Shown here piece after piece: positions 44,127 to 52,799 of a stretch of DNA of 64,000 bases. Within the stretch, counting starts at the first letter, position 1; each line of letters opens with the position of its first letter. A model generated the notes under the pieces. That model worked only from the letters and a program-made list of their open reading frames with translations, did no database searches and had not been told where the DNA came from. This DNA is from Sandaracinobacteroides hominis. Lineage in GTDB: Bacteria; Pseudomonadota; Alphaproteobacteria; Sphingomonadales; Sphingomonadaceae. The stretch spans positions 496,001-560,000 of the forward strand of contig NZ_JADCUC010000001.1 of the NCBI RefSeq assembly GCF_016464365.1, read 5' to 3'. The translations under genes were made by a program, and so were the position numbers.

Positions 44127-46249
44127 GGAGCGGCGTACTGACAGCCTGGTTGCCGGCGAAGTCGAACTTCTCTGTTGGCGCCCTGCTGTTGCCGGTGGGC
44201 ATGCTCACCATTCTGCTGTTGATGGTGGTGCCGATCTCGGCGGTGCTGCTGGACCTGTTCTTTGTCGGCAATATCCTGCTGTCGCTGGTGATGCTGATGA
44301 TGGTCCTGCAGGCCAATCGTCCGCTGGATTTCTCGACATTTCCGTCCGTGCTGCTGGTGGCGACCCTGTTGCGGTTGGCGTTGAACGTGGCCTCCACCCG
44401 GGTGGTGCTGGTTTCCGGGCATGAGGGGCCGCACGCGGCGGGCAAGGTGATCGAGGCATTCGGCAAGGCGATGATCGGGGGCGATTTCATCGTCGGACTC
44501 ATTGTGTTCGTGATCCTGATGATCGTGAACCTGGCAGTGATTGCGAAAGGCGCCGGGCGGGTTTCGGAGGTCAGCGCGAGATTTACACTGGATGCCCTGC
44601 CCGGAAAGCAGATGGCGATCGACGCCGACCTGAACGCCGGGATGCTGACCCCGGACGAAGCGCGGAAACGGCGGGTGGAAGTCGCCTCCGAAGCGGACTT
44701 CTATGGCTCGATGGATGGCGCCTCCAAGTTCGTGAAGGGCGATGCGGTTGCCGGAATCCTGATACTTGTCATCAATATAGCGGGCGGCATTCTGATCGGA
44801 GTCTTCAGCCATGGGCTGGGGTTGGGAGAGGCCGCCGACTTGTATTTCCTCTTGTCTGTGGGGGATGCGCTGGTCGCGCAGATTCCGGCGCTGATGCTGT
44901 CCATCGCGGCCGCCATTCTGGTGACGCGCAGTGCAGAGGACGCCAATCTCTCCGACCAGTTGCGGGGTCAGTTTTCCTCCTCGGCTGCGTGGTGGCCGGC
45001 GGCCGCCATCCTGGCGGTTCTTGCCTGTGTGCCGGCCATGCCGAGCTCGATCCTGCTGCCGGTGGCGGCTGTTGCGGGCGCTGTTGCCTGGAAGTTGCGG
45101 GCGCGCCCGGAAGTGGTGGCTGAGTCGCCCTCCCCAGCCGCCGCTACCGAGCCGCGAATCGACTGGAACGAGGTTACCGAGAGCGCGCCGGTGTTGCTGG
45201 AGATCGGCTATGGCCTGATCCCGCTGGTAGATGGTGACGGGGCACTGATGAACCGAATTACCGGGATCAGGCGTCAGCTGTCGCAGGAACTCGGCTTTGT
45301 GCTGCCGATGGTTCGGGTGCGGGACAATCTGGGCCTTGCGCCGCAGGCCTATCGGATAACCGTTGCCGAGGAACTGGCGGGTAGTGGCGAGGCCTGGCCG
45401 CATGACGTGCTGGCGCTGGAAGCGGAAGCCATTTTGCAGGAGGTGCCGGGCAGATCGGTACGGGATCCGGCATTCGGCATGGCGGCGCGCTGGATCGATG
45501 CGGGGCTGGAGGGGGAAGCGATTGCCAACGGATATACCGTTGTCGACAGTTCCACTGTTATCGGAACACATTTATATAAAATATTGAAAGATAAATCTTT
45601 CCTTATATTCGGCGTCGACGATATGCAGGGGTTGATAGATGCGTTGGCCGAACGCTATCCGCAGGCCGCAAACAGCCTCTCCCCCAAGGTCACACCGCTT
45701 TCCACAACTACTGCCGTATGCCAGTATCTTCTTGAGGAATCCATTTCACTCAAAGGGTTTCATAGGATTGCTCAAGCAATTTCTCATTATGCCGGTTCGG
45801 TGCAGGAGCCTCTGCAGCTCGCCGAGGCGGTTCGTTCCCGTATCGGCGGCTTGATCCTCGCCGGGCTGACGCCCGTTGACGAGCCGCTTCGGGTGATAGC
45901 CCTTTCGCCACGTCTGGAGGCGTTGCTGGTTTCCGCGCAGCGGGCCGCTCCCCTGGCCGAGCATCCGTTTGAGCCATCGCTTGGCGCGCGAATTGCCGAG
46001 GCGGTCGCGGCCGCTGCCCGCCCTGCCCAATCGGCGGGCCTGCCAGTGGCGCTGGTGACGCAACCCGGGCCGCGGCGCGCCTTGTGGCGGCTGTTGCACC
46101 CCCAGGCGTCGATGCCCGTTCTGGCATTCGGCGAACTGCAGGATAGCCGGGCAGTGGAGGTGATCGCCGTTGTCGGGGACGAATTGCTCGAGCCGGCAGC
46201 TTTGCCCGAGGCCCGGGGTGTTGAAACCAGCAGGATGGAGGCCGTGTAA
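44123..46249 (+). CDS. flhA: Flagellar type III export protein FlhA
   Basis: Core inner-membrane component of the flagellar export gate, 708 residues. Seven to eight membrane helices occupy about residues 18-320, including the conserved LLRLALNVASTRVVLVSGHEG (FHIPEP family signature). The cytoplasmic domain that docks chaperone-substrate complexes follows (about 340-708). Codons 45571-45610 are extremely AT-rich (6 of 40 bases G or C) and encode THLYKILKDKSFLIFG. It overlaps slt upstream (4 bp) and fliA downstream (TAATG), forming a slt-flhA-fliA operon. flhB and the other export genes are not in the window. Confidence 0.96.
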   Translation: MRSGVLTAWLPAKSNFSVGALLLPVGMLTILLLMVVPISAVLLDLFFVGNILLSLVMLMMVLQANRPLDFSTFPSVLLVATLLRLALNVASTRVVLVSGHEGPHAAGKVIEAFGKAMIGGDFIVGLIVFVILMIVNLAVIAKGAGRVSEVSARFTLDALPGKQMAIDADLNAGMLTPDEARKRRVEVASEADFYGSMDGASKFVKGDAVAGILILVINIAGGILIGVFSHGLGLGEAADLYFLLSVGDALVAQIPALMLSIAAAILVTRSAEDANLSDQLRGQFSSSAAWWPAAAILAVLACVPAMPSSILLPVAAVAGAVAWKLRARPEVVAESPSPAAATEPRIDWNEVTESAPVLLEIGYGLIPLVDGDGALMNRITGIRRQLSQELGFVLPMVRVRDNLGLAPQAYRITVAEELAGSGEAWPHDVLALEAEAILQEVPGRSVRDPAFGMAARWIDAGLEGEAIANGYTVVDSSTVIGTHLYKILKDKSFLIFGVDDMQGLIDALAERYPQAANSLSPKVTPLSTTTAVCQYLLEESISLKGFHRIAQAISHYAGSVQEPLQLAEAVRSRIGGLILAGLTPVDEPLRVIALSPRLEALLVSAQRAAPLAEHPFEPSLGARIAEAVAAAARPAQSAGLPVALVTQPGPRRALWRLLHPQASMPVLAFGELQDSRAVEVIAVVGDELLEPAALPEARGVETSRMEAV

Positions 46250-46989
46250 TGGATGCACGAGCTGCACTGAACATGGGGCTTTATTCCCCGGCCGCCTACA
46301 CCAGAACCGATCCGGACAGGCTGGTCAGAATGCATCTTGGACTTGTTCGGAAGATCGCCTGGCATACCCATGCGCGGGTCTCGACGGCGCTCGACATCGA
46401 GGAGCTGGTGCAGATCGGCATGATTGCGCTGATCGAAGCCGCCCGGACCTTTGAAGATCGGGGCCAGGCCAGTTTTTCCACCTATGCCAGCATTCGGGTT
46501 CGGGGCGGCATGATCGATGCGCTGCGCAAGCAGGCTACCTTGTGCAGATCTGCCTTGCGCCGGCGCCGGGAGTTGAACGGCGCACGACAGCGGCTGGAAG
46601 CCAGTCTGGGCCGAGCGCCCAGCGACGTGGAGCTGGCGGCGGAAATGGGCATTTCGGCCGCCGAGCTGCGGGAGAGCCTCTCTGCCACGCAGGGGGTTCG
46701 CTATGAATCCATCGAGGAGGTCTATTCGGATCACAGCATCTGGTTTGCAGCCGACGAGCCGGACGCCCTCTCCGCGCTTGAATCCCGGGACATGCGCGAT
46801 GCCATTGCCGGCGCCATCCGCGAACTGCCGGAACGGGAAGCAATGGTTCTGCAGCTCTATTTTGTCGAGGAGCTTAATCTTGAGGAGATCGGCCAGGCGC
46901 TTGGGGTTGGGGCGGCCCGCATCTGTCAGATCAAGAAGAGTGCCCTGACCAAGGTCCGCAAGCTGCTGGGAGGATGGGCAGAAGATTAG
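46249..46989 (+). CDS. fliA: Flagellar sigma factor FliA (sigma-28)
   Basis: Sigma factor of 246 residues with regions 2 (ALDIEELVQIGMIALIEAARTFEDRGQASFSTYASIRVRGGMIDALR), 3 and 4 (ELPEREAMVLQLYFVEELNLEEIGQALGVGAARICQIKKSAL). It directs RNA polymerase to late flagellar promoters and is held inactive by FlgM, whose gene lies 5 kb downstream. Two sigma-28-type promoters are visible in the window, before flgM and fliC. Its start overlaps the flhA stop by one base, and a strong terminator follows. Confidence 0.96.
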   Translation: MDARAALNMGLYSPAAYTRTDPDRLVRMHLGLVRKIAWHTHARVSTALDIEELVQIGMIALIEAARTFEDRGQASFSTYASIRVRGGMIDALRKQATLCRSALRRRRELNGARQRLEASLGRAPSDVELAAEMGISAAELRESLSATQGVRYESIEEVYSDHSIWFAADEPDALSALESRDMRDAIAGAIRELPEREAMVLQLYFVEELNLEEIGQALGVGAARICQIKKSALTKVRKLLGGWAED

Positions 46990-47025
46990 CGGCCCTGCGC
47001 TTCCAAACGTTCAAAGCGACCGACT

Positions 47026-47058
47026 GCCCCGGGCGACAATGCCCGGGGCATTTTTTTC
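47026..47058 (+). terminator. Rho-independent terminator after fliA
   Basis: Perfect 10-bp stem TGCCCCGGGC / GCCCGGGGCA with a GACAAT loop, followed by seven T. It closes the slt-flhA-fliA operon. Confidence 0.95.
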
Positions 47059-47443
47059 GTCGTTTGCCCTTCACTGCCGTTTTCGAAACCATTGGGATGG
47101 CTGCGGCTTGGGTAGCAAGCGGCGATGCAACCGCTCGAAAACGGGTGCTGCTGTGGGCGCTGGCGGCATCGTCATTGGGGTTGGCGGGGTGAACGGGTGA
47201 ACTGGCAACGGACCTAATCGAGCGGGGCGATTGGCCGGAGGCAGAGCCGGACGTCTGTCGTCTGCGCGTGACGGATGCTTGCGACCCTGTTCTCGGCAAT
47301 TTTTCGCTGTTTCGCGCTGGTCGGCACAGCAACCTGCGGCCCTTTTCACACATGTGGCCTGACAGGTGCGGCCTGCCTTGCGTGGGCGGCGCGATACGCC
47401 TGGCAATACTGGGGCGTGAAACTCTGAACGAAAGGCATTTTGA

Positions 47444-47538
47444 CGCGGTTTTCAGCCCCGAGACGAGGGAGCAAGCGCAGACAAGCTTGACGGTGGCTGG
47501 CAAGCGCAGCGAGCGCTGGATCGGGGCTGAGAACCGCG
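47444..47538. repeat. Large inverted-repeat element A
   Basis: The 18-bp arms 47444-47461 and 47521-47538 are complementary except for one position, which still allows a G-U pair in RNA (left arm CGCGGTTTTCAGCCCCGA). The 59-base interior contains the direct repeat GCAAGCGCAG twice. It may be a mobile palindromic element (REP/REPIN-like), a remnant of a transposable element, or a structured RNA. Confidence 0.75.
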
Positions 47539-47546
47539 CCTTCGGT

Positions 47547-47674
47547 GGATCAGGCAGGCGAAATCACTGCCGTTACGCCGCTCGTCGCTCGCCGCATCTT
47601 GCGGTAGAGCCGCCGGGCCGGGGGCAAAGCCCCGCCTTCGCGTCGCGCCAGCAGCGATTTTGCCTGCCTGATCC
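47547..47674. repeat. Large inverted-repeat element B
   Basis: The 24-bp arms 47547-47570 and 47651-47674 (right arm ends TTTTGCCTGCCTGATCC) pair with two differences, both compatible with G-U pairing. The interior has further hairpins, for example CGGGG-GCAAAG-CCCCG near 47620. It lies 8 bases after element A in the same gap. Confidence 0.75.
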
Positions 47675-47929
47675 GTCAAGACGCATTCCTTTCAGGCGGT
47701 CACGTGCCAGCCAGTCGTTTGCGCCATTGGCGGCGCATCCCGAGCTGCGCTGCTGGGTATCCTGATGGCAATGGCCGGCATCCGCCGTCCAGCACTGGCT
47801 TGGTTCATCCGGCAAGCTGATTGCTGGCGGTGATTCTGTTACCTGTGCGTCTGCTGACGCCGAGGGCGGCGGGCGGCGACGGGTTGCAGAGGCCGGCACC
47901 TCCGCTCCATCTTCTTTGAAGGGTACAAG

Positions 47930-49435
47930 ATGCCTGATCCGAGGATATTGATCGTGGGAGCCGGGCCGACCGGATTGGTCCTGGCGCTGATGCTGAGCGA
48001 GGCGGGGGTAGCATTCCGGCTGATCGACAAGGCGGACCGGCCTGGCACCGCTTCCCGGGCGTTGGTCGTTCACGCCCGCACGCTGGAATATTATTCCATG
48101 CTTGGCATTGCCGATCTGGCTCTCGCGGCGGGCGTGCAGGTGGAGCGGTTGCATTTGCAGGAGGGCGGCAGGGAAGCGGCGCAACTGAATTTCGCCGAGT
48201 TCGGGGCCGGGCTGAGCCCCTTCCCCACCCTGTTGAGCCTTGCCCAGGATGCCCATGAAGAGCTGCTTGTGGCGGAACTCGAGCGCCGCGGGCACAAGGT
48301 GGAGCGCGGGCTGAGCCTGGAGGAGATTGCGCAGGATCCCGACGGGGCGGATGTTTCGATCAGCGGTGCAGCCGGCATGGAGCGCGCCCGTTTCGATTGG
48401 GTGGTCGGAGCGGATGGGGCATCCAGCCGAACCCGGCATGCCCTCGGCATCGGATTTCCCGGCGGTACCTATGCGCAGCGCTTCTTTGTGGCCGATATCG
48501 ACTTGCGGGCGGCTTCTGCCGGCGAGGCGTATGTCCGGCTGGGTGACAGGAATTTCCTGCTGATGTTGCCGGCGCGGCGGAACGGCAGCTGGCGGCTGGT
48601 GGGGATCGTTCCCGGCACGGTGGGAGATCGCGACGACCTTGGCTTTGCAGACGTTGCGCCGGATCTGTTCGAACTGCTGGGCGAAACGCCGGGTCGCGTG
48701 AACTGGTTTTCGACCTATCATGTCCATCATCGGGTAGCCGAGGCGTTCCGCCGGGGCCGGGTGTTTCTGGCTGGGGACGCCGGCCATGTGCACAGCCCTG
48801 CCAGCGGTCAGGGTATGAATACCGGTATCGGCGATGCAGTGAACCTCGGCTGGAAACTGGCGGAAGTCTCGAGGGGCCGGGCTGCTGCGTCGCTGCTGGA
48901 CAGCTATGAGCCCGAGCGTATCGCCTTTGCGCGGAAGCTGGTGGCGACCACCGACACCGCCTTCACGCGGATCGTGGACCCGAATTTCGCTGGCAGGCTG
49001 TTCAGGACCTTGTTCGCGCCAGGCGTGGCCTCGATCCTGACGCGGATTCCAGCCGTGCAGACGGCGATTTTCCGCATCATTTCGCAGACGCGCATTTCCT
49101 ATTCCGGTAGTGCGTTGAGCAGCGGCCGGGCCGGCAGCATCAGGGGGGGCGACAGGCTTCCCTATCTGCCTGAAGTGTACAGGCTTCTTCGCGGATTTGG
49201 ATGGCAGCTTCATGTGCATGGCGAAGCCGGCGAGACGCTCCGAAAGGAGGCGGCCGCTGCGGGGCTCGTGCTGCACTGCCTGGAATGGAGCGATGCGGCG
49301 AAGGCGGCTGGCTATGAGCGCAACGCCATCTATCTGGTGCGGCCGGACGGGCACGTCGCCTGTGTGTCGGCGCAACAGGATCTGACGGAGGTCAGACGGC
49401 TTCAGGCGCGGTTCGGCCTGAAATTTACGGCATAG
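47930..49435 (+). CDS. FAD-dependent aromatic-ring monooxygenase family protein
   Basis: A 501-residue class A flavoprotein monooxygenase (p-hydroxybenzoate hydroxylase / MhpA-like). The three FAD motifs are visible: ILIVGAGPTGLVLALMLSEAG at residue 6, the DG motif DWVVGADGASSRTRHALG near 160, and GRVFLAGDAGHVHSPASGQGMNTGIGDAVNLGWKLA near 280. A C-terminal thioredoxin-like extension is present. The substrate is unknown and its presence among flagellar genes has no obvious functional link. A GAAGGG site precedes ATG 47930. Its 3' end is convergent with fliC. Confidence 0.9.
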   Translation: MPDPRILIVGAGPTGLVLALMLSEAGVAFRLIDKADRPGTASRALVVHARTLEYYSMLGIADLALAAGVQVERLHLQEGGREAAQLNFAEFGAGLSPFPTLLSLAQDAHEELLVAELERRGHKVERGLSLEEIAQDPDGADVSISGAAGMERARFDWVVGADGASSRTRHALGIGFPGGTYAQRFFVADIDLRAASAGEAYVRLGDRNFLLMLPARRNGSWRLVGIVPGTVGDRDDLGFADVAPDLFELLGETPGRVNWFSTYHVHHRVAEAFRRGRVFLAGDAGHVHSPASGQGMNTGIGDAVNLGWKLAEVSRGRAAASLLDSYEPERIAFARKLVATTDTAFTRIVDPNFAGRLFRTLFAPGVASILTRIPAVQTAIFRIISQTRISYSGSALSSGRAGSIRGGDRLPYLPEVYRLLRGFGWQLHVHGEAGETLRKEAAAAGLVLHCLEWSDAAKAAGYERNAIYLVRPDGHVACVSAQQDLTEVRRLQARFGLKFTA

Positions 49436-49462
49436 AAAAAGGCCGGGCATTGCCGCCCGGCC
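49436..49462 (-). terminator. Rho-independent terminator after fliC
   Basis: On the minus strand, the stem GGCCGGGC / GCCCGGCC has a GGCAAT loop and is followed by TTTTT. It ends fliC transcription and may also stop the convergent monooxygenase transcript, whose side has a weaker T/C tract. Confidence 0.92.
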
Positions 49463-49499
49463 CTTCCCTTCTTGCAGCCAAGCCAGCTGCGTGTGCCAC

Positions 49500-51692
49500 C
49501 TACCGCAGCAGCTGGAGCACGCCCTGCTGGCTCTGGTTGGCCTGCGCCAGCATTGCCTGCGCCGCCTGCGTGAGGATCTGGCCCCGCGCCAGATTGGTGG
49601 TTTCCACCGCGAAATCGGCGTCCTGAATCCGCGAGCGCGAGGCGATGGTGTTGGTATTGGCGCTCGTCAGATTGTTGATCGTCGCTTCCAGGCGGTTCTG
49701 GACGGCGCCCAGCTCGGCACGGTTGATGGAGATGGACTTCAGCGCTTCGTCGATGGAGCTGAGCGCCGCGGTTGCGCCGTCCTGTGTCGAGATGTCGACA
49801 TCCTGCACCTTCAGGCCGCCGAGGTCCGCGCCATAGCGGTTTTCCTCGAAGCCGAGCGAGGTGAAGTTGGAAGCCGTGGCGAAACCCTGGCTGCCGGCCC
49901 GCACGTCGATCGCCTTGGAGCTGGAAAGCGTGACCTGGGCATAGGCGGTGTTGACGGTGGCAGCCGACACGTCGGTCGGGTCGGTGACACCGGTCACGGT
50001 ATAGCTGGTGCCCGTGCCGGCAATGGTAGCCGAACCGAGGCCGAAGTTGGCTGCGGTGGCATCGTCGCTGTCCACCCACACCGAGATGTTGCGCCCGTCC
50101 GCCGCCGTGAGCGACAGGCCGCCGCGACCGTTGTCGACGGCCGTGACGCCCGTGGAGCCTGTGTAGTTGTTGATGGCGGACACCACGTTTTCGCGCGTTT
50201 GCTGGGCACTGTCTGCCGCAGCAAGCGAAACGCTGATCGCCTGACCGTTGATATAGATGTCGGTCGTGGCGTCGGCGCCGATCACCGTCGTCGTCGTTGC
50301 ATCGAGGGTGAGCGAGCGCGCAGTCGCGGTGACGCCCGTCTGTCCGCTCGATTCATTGATGGCGGCAGCGATGGCGATGGCGCTGGCGGCCTTGTTGCTG
50401 GAGCCGGCAGTGGTGTCGGAGAAGGTGTCGTCAGCTGCCTTGGAGGCGCGGATGGCGACCCCGTTCAACACCAGATCGCCGGTGTTCAGGACCTTGGTGT
50501 CGGCGCCCGTTGCCGAAGAGGCGACGGCGCGGGCATCGGAGGAGACAGTGGAAACGCCGCGATCAAAGCTGCCGGCGGCAAGACCGGCACGCGAGAGGCG
50601 ACCGGAGCCGACGGAGTCGACGACGATGGGACCGCCCGATTCCGAAACCAGGCTGAAGGTGCCGGACTGGGCGCCCGTCTTCAGGCCGGTTGCGGCAGCC
50701 GTCAGCGTATTGAGCGAGATCTCGATATTGCGACCGTCGGAAGCCTCAAGCCGGATGCCGAGGTTGGAGTCGCCGGTGTCGATGGCGCGCACACCCGTCT
50801 GTCCGGAGATGAGGTTGATGGCATCGACGACCGAGGTGCGCGAAGCGGCGGCATTGGCGGTGGTGGTGATCGAGCCGGTGGTGACGCCGTTGATGGTGAC
50901 CGTGCCGGTAAGTGCGGCAGCCGTCATGGCCGATCCGGTCATCGTGGTGGATCCGACGACGGCGCGGACGCCGGTTTCGGAGGATGCGCGGTTGATGGCG
51001 GCTGCCTTGGCGATGGCCGAGGCCTCCTTGCCGACCGACGACAGCGTGTCGTCGATATCGCGCGAACTGGAGATGACGACGCCGTTGATGCGAAGATCGT
51101 TGCCCTGCAGCGCCTGGTTGGTGACGAGGTTGGCGGCCGATGTTTCGAAGGCGCCCGTCGAGGTGAGGCCGGGGACGCTGCCGGTGCCGAGATCGCCGGC
51201 GCGGGCCGAGCCGATCGACATCGTCACCGTCTGGCCGGCACGCGAACCGGTCTGCAGCGCGAGCTTTGTGGACGAGCCGTCCAGCAGCTTGATGCCATTG
51301 AAGTTGGTGCGGTTGGCGACATTGTCGATTTCGCCGACCAGCTGGGTGACTTCGGCCTGCAGCGCCTTGCGGTCGTCAACGGAGATCGTGCCGGTGGCGG
51401 CCTGCATCGACAGTTCGCGCATCCGCTGCAGCATGTTGGTGACTTCGCCCATGGCGGTTTCCGCCGTCTGTGCGAGCGAGATGCCGTCTCCGGCGTTGCG
51501 GATGGCGACCGAGAGTCCGCGCACATCGGCGGTCATGCGCTGGGCAATGGCGAGGCCGGCGGCGTCGTCCTTGGCGCTGTTGATCCGGAGCCCGGTGGAC
51601 AGCCGCTCCATCGCGGTGTTCAGGCTCTGCTGGCCGATGCGGCTGCCATTCTGCGCCTTCATCGCCGAGAGATTGGTGTTGATGATGGTCAT
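49500..51692 (-). CDS. fliC: Flagellin, large form with duplicated central domain
   Basis: Flagellin of 730 residues. The N-terminal D0/D1 part (TIINTNLSAMKAQNGSRIGQ...TNFNGIKLLDGS) and C-terminal part (ISINRAELGAVQNRLEATIN...ARGQILTQAAQAMLAQANQS) are well conserved. Between them about 450 residues consist of Ser/Thr/Ala/Gly-rich, flagellin-hypervariable repeats: two copies of an xxINGxxI...AINxxSGQTGVxA...xxDGRNI unit around 220-400 and 470-640 suggest an internal duplication. This is much larger than the usual 300-400 residue sphingomonad flagellin. ATG 51692 is chosen (MTIINTN); the frame is open 24 codons upstream but a sigma-28 promoter and leader overlap it. Confidence 0.95.
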   Translation of the reverse strand: MTIINTNLSAMKAQNGSRIGQQSLNTAMERLSTGLRINSAKDDAAGLAIAQRMTADVRGLSVAIRNAGDGISLAQTAETAMGEVTNMLQRMRELSMQAATGTISVDDRKALQAEVTQLVGEIDNVANRTNFNGIKLLDGSSTKLALQTGSRAGQTVTMSIGSARAGDLGTGSVPGLTSTGAFETSAANLVTNQALQGNDLRINGVVISSSRDIDDTLSSVGKEASAIAKAAAINRASSETGVRAVVGSTTMTGSAMTAAALTGTVTINGVTTGSITTTANAAASRTSVVDAINLISGQTGVRAIDTGDSNLGIRLEASDGRNIEISLNTLTAAATGLKTGAQSGTFSLVSESGGPIVVDSVGSGRLSRAGLAAGSFDRGVSTVSSDARAVASSATGADTKVLNTGDLVLNGVAIRASKAADDTFSDTTAGSSNKAASAIAIAAAINESSGQTGVTATARSLTLDATTTTVIGADATTDIYINGQAISVSLAAADSAQQTRENVVSAINNYTGSTGVTAVDNGRGGLSLTAADGRNISVWVDSDDATAANFGLGSATIAGTGTSYTVTGVTDPTDVSAATVNTAYAQVTLSSSKAIDVRAGSQGFATASNFTSLGFEENRYGADLGGLKVQDVDISTQDGATAALSSIDEALKSISINRAELGAVQNRLEATINNLTSANTNTIASRSRIQDADFAVETTNLARGQILTQAAQAMLAQANQSQQGVLQLLR

Positions 51693-51716
51693 CGTCTCTG
51701 ATCCTCTGTCTGAAGC

Positions 51717-51737
51717 GGGCTTCGGCCCGGGAAGCCC
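51717..51737 (-). promoter_or_regulatory. Hairpin in the fliC leader
   Basis: In the predicted fliC 5' leader GGGCTTC pairs with GAAGCCC around a 7-base loop, 25 bases before the start. Flagellin leaders in alphaproteobacteria can be targets of post-transcriptional regulators such as FlbT; no such link is shown here. Confidence 0.5.
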
Positions 51738-51759
51738 CGGTGTGAAGCCTCGATCCGCC

Positions 51760-51786
51760 TTCACGGCAGGGACGGGATGCGGTTAA
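51760..51786 (-). promoter_or_regulatory. Sigma-28 promoter of fliC
   Basis: On the minus strand TTAA is followed after 15 bases by GCCGTGAA, close to the sigma-28 consensus TAAA-N15-GCCGATAA. The start site would be near 51753, giving a leader of about 60 bases. The FliA sigma factor is encoded in this window. Confidence 0.75.
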
Positions 51787-51800
51787 ACGTTTGGCAACTT

Positions 51801-52475
51801 ATGGACGCTTCGACCCAACTCCCCCCGATACTTGCCGAAGGGCGCAACTGGCTGGTCATCGACAAGCCGGCCGGGCTGGCAGTCCATCCTGGGCCGGCCA
51901 CGCCGCACAGCCTGGAGCAACTTCTGCCGGGGTACGCGCCGGGCCGGCCGGCGCCGCAGCCGGTACATCGGCTGGATCGGGATACCTCGGGTTGCCTGCT
52001 GCTGGCGCGTCGGCATTCGGCGCTGCGGGCGCTGTCGGCAGCTTTCGCGGGCGGAGAGGTGGGCAAGACCTATTGGGCGGTCGTGGAGAACGCGCCGGTT
52101 GAGGAGGGCGGGATCGTCGATGCGCCGCTGCTGAAGGTTTCGACCAAGCAGGATGGCTGGCGGATCGTGCCGGATGACAAGGGGAAGCCTGCGCGTACGC
52201 GTTGGCGGATCCTGCAGCGGATGGGAGAACGGGCTCTGATCGAGTTTCGCCCCGAAACGGGCCGGACGCACCAGATCCGCGTGCACGCGACGATGCTGGC
52301 GCCCGGCGCCGTGCTGGTGGGTGACGGCGTGTATGGACGTGCCGATGCCCTGGGCATGATGCTGCACGCGCGTGCGCTGGCGTTTCCGGAGCCGGGCTCT
52401 ACGGAGCGCAACAGGGCAGTCGCGCCGGTGCCGGCGCGCTTTATCGAGCTGGGATTCGGGGAGGAAGGCGGCTGA
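51801..52475 (+). CDS. RluA-family RNA pseudouridine synthase
   Basis: Pseudouridine synthase of 224 residues in the RluA family. The catalytic Asp59 lies in HRLDRDTSGCLLLAR, and GRTHQIRVHATMLAP is the conserved C-terminal substrate-binding motif. An S4 domain is absent, as in RluA itself. Start 51801 (MDASTQLPP) is preferred to the in-frame ATG at 51777, which overlaps the fliC promoter region. It lies between flagellar genes, an accident of position rather than a known functional link. It is convergent with flgM, with a gap of one base. Confidence 0.9.
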   Translation: MDASTQLPPILAEGRNWLVIDKPAGLAVHPGPATPHSLEQLLPGYAPGRPAPQPVHRLDRDTSGCLLLARRHSALRALSAAFAGGEVGKTYWAVVENAPVEEGGIVDAPLLKVSTKQDGWRIVPDDKGKPARTRWRILQRMGERALIEFRPETGRTHQIRVHATMLAPGAVLVGDGVYGRADALGMMLHARALAFPEPGSTERNRAVAPVPARFIELGFGEEGG

Positions 52476-52476
52476 G

Positions 52477-52752
52477 TTAGCCGCCCTTCTCCATGCGGAT
52501 CATGGCGTCGGCGATCCTGGCCGGATCGAGCTTGTAGGAACCCGATGCGATCTGTTCGCGCACGGCGTTTACCTTGGCCGTGTCGACCGGGGCTGTGCTC
52601 GCGATATCGCGCGAGACGGCGACGGCGGGCGCCGCAGCGGTGCGGGCTCCGGTTCCCGGTTCGACTGCCTTAGGCTGCCGAGCCTCGCGCACTGCCGAAA
52701 GCTGCTTCAAATCCACCTGGGGTTTGGCGCCCCCTGATACTGCATCAACCAT
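52477..52752 (-). CDS. flgM: Anti-sigma-28 factor FlgM
   Basis: A 91-residue protein whose C-terminal half DTAKVNAVREQIASGSYKLDPARIADAMI matches the FlgM family. It holds FliA inactive until the hook-basal body is complete and is then exported. The N-terminal half is Ala-rich and probably unstructured, typical of exported FlgM. It lies downstream of flgA on the same strand, but a sigma-28 promoter sits in the 71-bp gap, creating the expected FliA-FlgM loop. Confidence 0.92.
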   Translation of the reverse strand: MVDAVSGGAKPQVDLKQLSAVREARQPKAVEPGTGARTAAAPAVAVSRDIASTAPVDTAKVNAVREQIASGSYKLDPARIADAMIRMEKGG

Positions 52753-52774
52753 TGGTCAAATCCCGATTGCAATG

Positions 52775-52791
52775 CCCTGCACGGTGCAGGG
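52775..52791 (-). promoter_or_regulatory. Hairpin at the predicted 5' end of flgM mRNA
   Basis: CCCTGCAC / GTGCAGGG is a perfect 8-bp palindrome around one base, only a few bases after the predicted sigma-28 start site near 52793. It may stabilise the flgM leader or act as an operator. Confidence 0.5.
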
Positions 52792-52799
52792 ACACGAGC

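Larger units (their letters stand above)
47059..47929. other. Long non-coding stretch with several inverted repeats
   Basis: This 870-bp gap contains no reading frame with family similarity; the open frames over it are biased by repeats. It begins with a 10-bp inverted repeat (CCGTTTTCGA 47078-47087 and TCGAAAACGG 47136-47145) and contains two large structured elements at 47444-47538 and 47547-47674, described separately. The end, next to the FAD monooxygenase, holds the GAAGGG ribosome binding site of that gene. Confidence 0.7.

Noticed and set aside
47268-47765. Open frame of 165 codons in the gap after fliA
   Set aside because: It is made largely of the inverted-repeat elements and has no similarity to a known protein; no ribosome binding site was convincing.
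47059-47929. tRNA or other classical RNA gene in the longest gap
   Set aside because: No T-loop GTTCGAATC-like sequence or CCA end with a matching acceptor stem was seen.
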